A stretch of DNA of 38,566 nucleotides, taken from positions 1 through 38,566 of the forward strand of contig MU603970.1 of the NCBI GenBank assembly GCA_025201845.1. Reading direction: 5' to 3'. Source of the DNA: Martensiomyces pterosporus. Taxonomy: Eukaryota > Kickxellomycota > Kickxellomycetes > Kickxellales > Kickxellaceae. Made by a program: the position numbers and the translations under genes. Shown piece after piece: positions 37,240 to 38,566 of this stretch (the first letter of the stretch is position 1; every line of letters begins with the position of its first letter). The notes beneath the pieces were generated by a model. It did no database searches, had not been told where the DNA came from, and worked only from the letters and a program-made list of their open reading frames with translations.

Positions 37240-37674
37240 ATGGACGCACCAATCGACAGTACTGAAAACACAGAGCAAACAGCCGGAGGCGCTCCCGACC
37301 ACAGACCGCCAACGCCGCTGGGAAAGCCATTGTCGCGTTCCGACATCCAGAGCGAAAAAAACCTGGCCGAGTTTCTGGTGCAGATGGACAACTACGCGCC
37401 TATTATCCCGGAGGCCCTCACAGACTATTATCTTGCACAGGCTGGGTTTGAGTGCAGCGACGTCCGCATCAAGCGCCTGCTCGCCCTCGCTACACAAAAG
37501 TTTATTTCAGACGTGGCATCCGATGCCTTTCAGTACAACCGGATCAGGCAGCAGGCAAGCAGGGAGAAGAAATTCCACAACAAGGACCGCAAGACCGTGC
37601 TCAGCATGGAGGACCTCACCGCGGCGCTGTCTGAGTACGGCGTAAATATCAAGAAGCCAGAGTACTTTTCTTGA
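37240..37674 (+). CDS. TAF10: TFIID/SAGA subunit TAF10
   Basis: 144 residues from ATG 37240. Histone-fold protein shared by the general transcription factor TFIID and the SAGA coactivator, pairing with TAF8 or TAF3 (TFIID) and SPT7/SUPT7L (SAGA). After a 35-residue disordered leader, the histone fold runs to the end: LAEFLVQMDNYAPIIPEALTDYYLAQAGFECSDVRIKRLLALATQKFISDVASDAFQY, then HNKDRKTVLSMEDLTAALSEYGVNIKKPEYFS. This matches TAF10 (LxEFLxxLDxYxPxIPDAVTxYYLxRAGFxxxDxRxxRLxALAxQKFIxDIAxDAxQ). Yeast Taf10 is 206 residues with a longer leader. Start codon is the only in-frame ATG before the fold. Confidence 0.97.
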   Translation: MDAPIDSTENTEQTAGGAPDHRPPTPLGKPLSRSDIQSEKNLAEFLVQMDNYAPIIPEALTDYYLAQAGFECSDVRIKRLLALATQKFISDVASDAFQYNRIRQQASREKKFHNKDRKTVLSMEDLTAALSEYGVNIKKPEYFS

Positions 37675-38566
37675 AGCTGAGCGCATTGCGCAGCAGCGGC
37701 TTTGTATCATGTTAACTAAAGCGAGAATGGCTACGCAGCTCGTCCTGAAATACATGCATCATTTGCATTCCGAGAGTTCATGCTGGTTGTGTGTTTGCAT
37801 GCCTGTGAGCTATCCAAGAAGCTGCTGGCGGCAGCCACCTCCAACCTCCTTTGGCGCATTGCACTATAGCGGTGTATGCTAACATGAAGGCCAGAAGCTA
37901 ATTAGAAGGCCGTGTCCAGGGCATACTTCTCTTTGTTGACATTTGTATTTAGTGAATGCAGAGAGCTAAGAGAGCTAGACAATGTTGGCGCTTCCTATGG
38001 AAGATGGCAAGCTTATAAATGCTGAAACCTCTAGCCAAGACTCCATTTTTTCGCCACGTCTCATAGCAGCATACAAGCTCCATCCCCACCAGCAAAACTT
38101 CCAAAACTTTTTTGGCCAATCATCCCAAGTCACATGCTTTCCCCCCTTGATCGCAGATTACGAAGGTCGCTCTCACGTGTAGCATTTGAGATGAAAATAT
38201 AAACAAACTGCGCAGGCAGCTCTGCAACGAAGGCTATACCAAAAAGGCGTGCTTCTTGCCTCTGCCTCACCCCTTCTCGACTACTTTCTAACCCCTTTCG
38301 AACCTTTTCTAACCCTTTCTAAACTCTTTTCTAAACTCTTTTCTAACCCCTTGTAACCTCCCAGCCTTAAACATTCACTTTCTAACCCACGCATTTCACT
38401 GGCACGAGCTGTCGGGTGCCGTCTCTTGCTCCTGGTTGTTTCTATTTCTTGTATTTTCTTGCCTATGCTTAAATATAGCCCTCTGCTCCCACATTCACGC
38501 ACAAATACGCACGCATACACCCCTGTCCTCTTTCATCTCCCTTGCCTTGCTCTTCTCTATGCTGAT
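37675..38566. other. Right-hand intergenic region
   Basis: 892 bp without a convincing gene. A 66-codon frame from ATG 37982 has no recognisable feature. A TATAAA-like element is near 38197-38202 and a C/T-rich end (about 38500-38566) suggests the promoter of a + strand gene that begins beyond the window. It includes the CTAACC minisatellite. Confidence 0.45.
38284..38358. repeat. Degenerate 11-12 bp minisatellite (TTTTCTAACC type)
   Basis: About seven units of the form CTTTTCTAACC with TAAAC or GAACC variants, plus an isolated unit near 38379-38388. Several units contain TAACCC, the telomere-like hexamer of TTAGGG repeats on the C-rich strand, but separated by T-rich spacers. Confidence 0.75.

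Noticed and set aside
37982..38182. 66-codon + frame in the right intergenic region
   Set aside because: No signal peptide, domain or bias; an isolated short frame is expected by chance in this length.
1..38566. A gene cluster for a secondary metabolite, a mobile element, or a defence system
   Set aside because: No NRPS, PKS, terpene cyclase, transposase, reverse transcriptase, long terminal or inverted repeats were found. The genes are housekeeping families with unrelated roles.

Overview
The window looks like nuclear DNA of a fungus. It carries single, widely spaced, mostly intronless protein genes on both strands. The set includes fungal or opisthokont markers: MDM10 of the ERMES complex, a tail-anchored INP54-type phosphoinositide 5-phosphatase, a glycogen branching enzyme, ceramide glucosyltransferase, a Rad9/Crb2/53BP1-type checkpoint adaptor, LST8, EFR3 and TAF10. 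Only four introns are inferred (about 150-320 bp, GT..AG, with TAAC/TAAT-like branch sites). The GC-rich coding style, Ser/Ala/Gln low-complexity inserts and rather large proteins suggest an early-diverging lineage such as Kickxellomycotina. That placement is inference from style, not proven by any marker here.

Layout, left to right: the last codons of a + strand gene (1-82); INP54-like 5-phosphatase (-); SAM-domain protein (-), whose start lies in a perfect 61-bp tandem duplication; FIT2/SCS3 lipid-droplet protein (+); glycogen branching enzyme GLC3 (-); THG1 tRNA-His guanylyltransferase (-, 2 exons); a serine/threonine dehydratase-like PLP protein (-, 2 exons) with altered cofactor loops; MDM10 (-); ribosomal protein RPS0/uS2 (-, 2 exons); ceramide glucosyltransferase (-); CWC24/RNF113 splicing factor (+); Crb2/53BP1-like checkpoint adaptor (+, probably 2 exons); a small HAX1-like protein (+); uridine kinase-UPRT fusion URK1 (-); SLC45/sucrose-type MFS transporter (+); LST8 (-); CIA2 (+); EFR3 (-); G-protein gamma subunit (-); an SLC35F/EamA transporter (+); TAF10 (+). 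The last ~0.9 kb has no convincing gene but holds an 11-12 bp CTAACC minisatellite.

There is no operon-like logic, tRNA, rRNA, transposon or CRISPR array that I can support. Several genes touch membrane lipid and nutrient signalling (5-phosphatase, FIT2, ceramide glucosyltransferase, EFR3, LST8, Gγ), but their proximity is probably chance. Compact divergent promoters (~290-500 bp) and tight convergent 3' ends (66-184 bp) are the main organisational features. The most interesting items are the dehydratase-like protein with both phosphate-binding loops rewritten, the checkpoint adaptor with a short upstream exon, the HAX1-like fungal protein, and the start-codon duplication.
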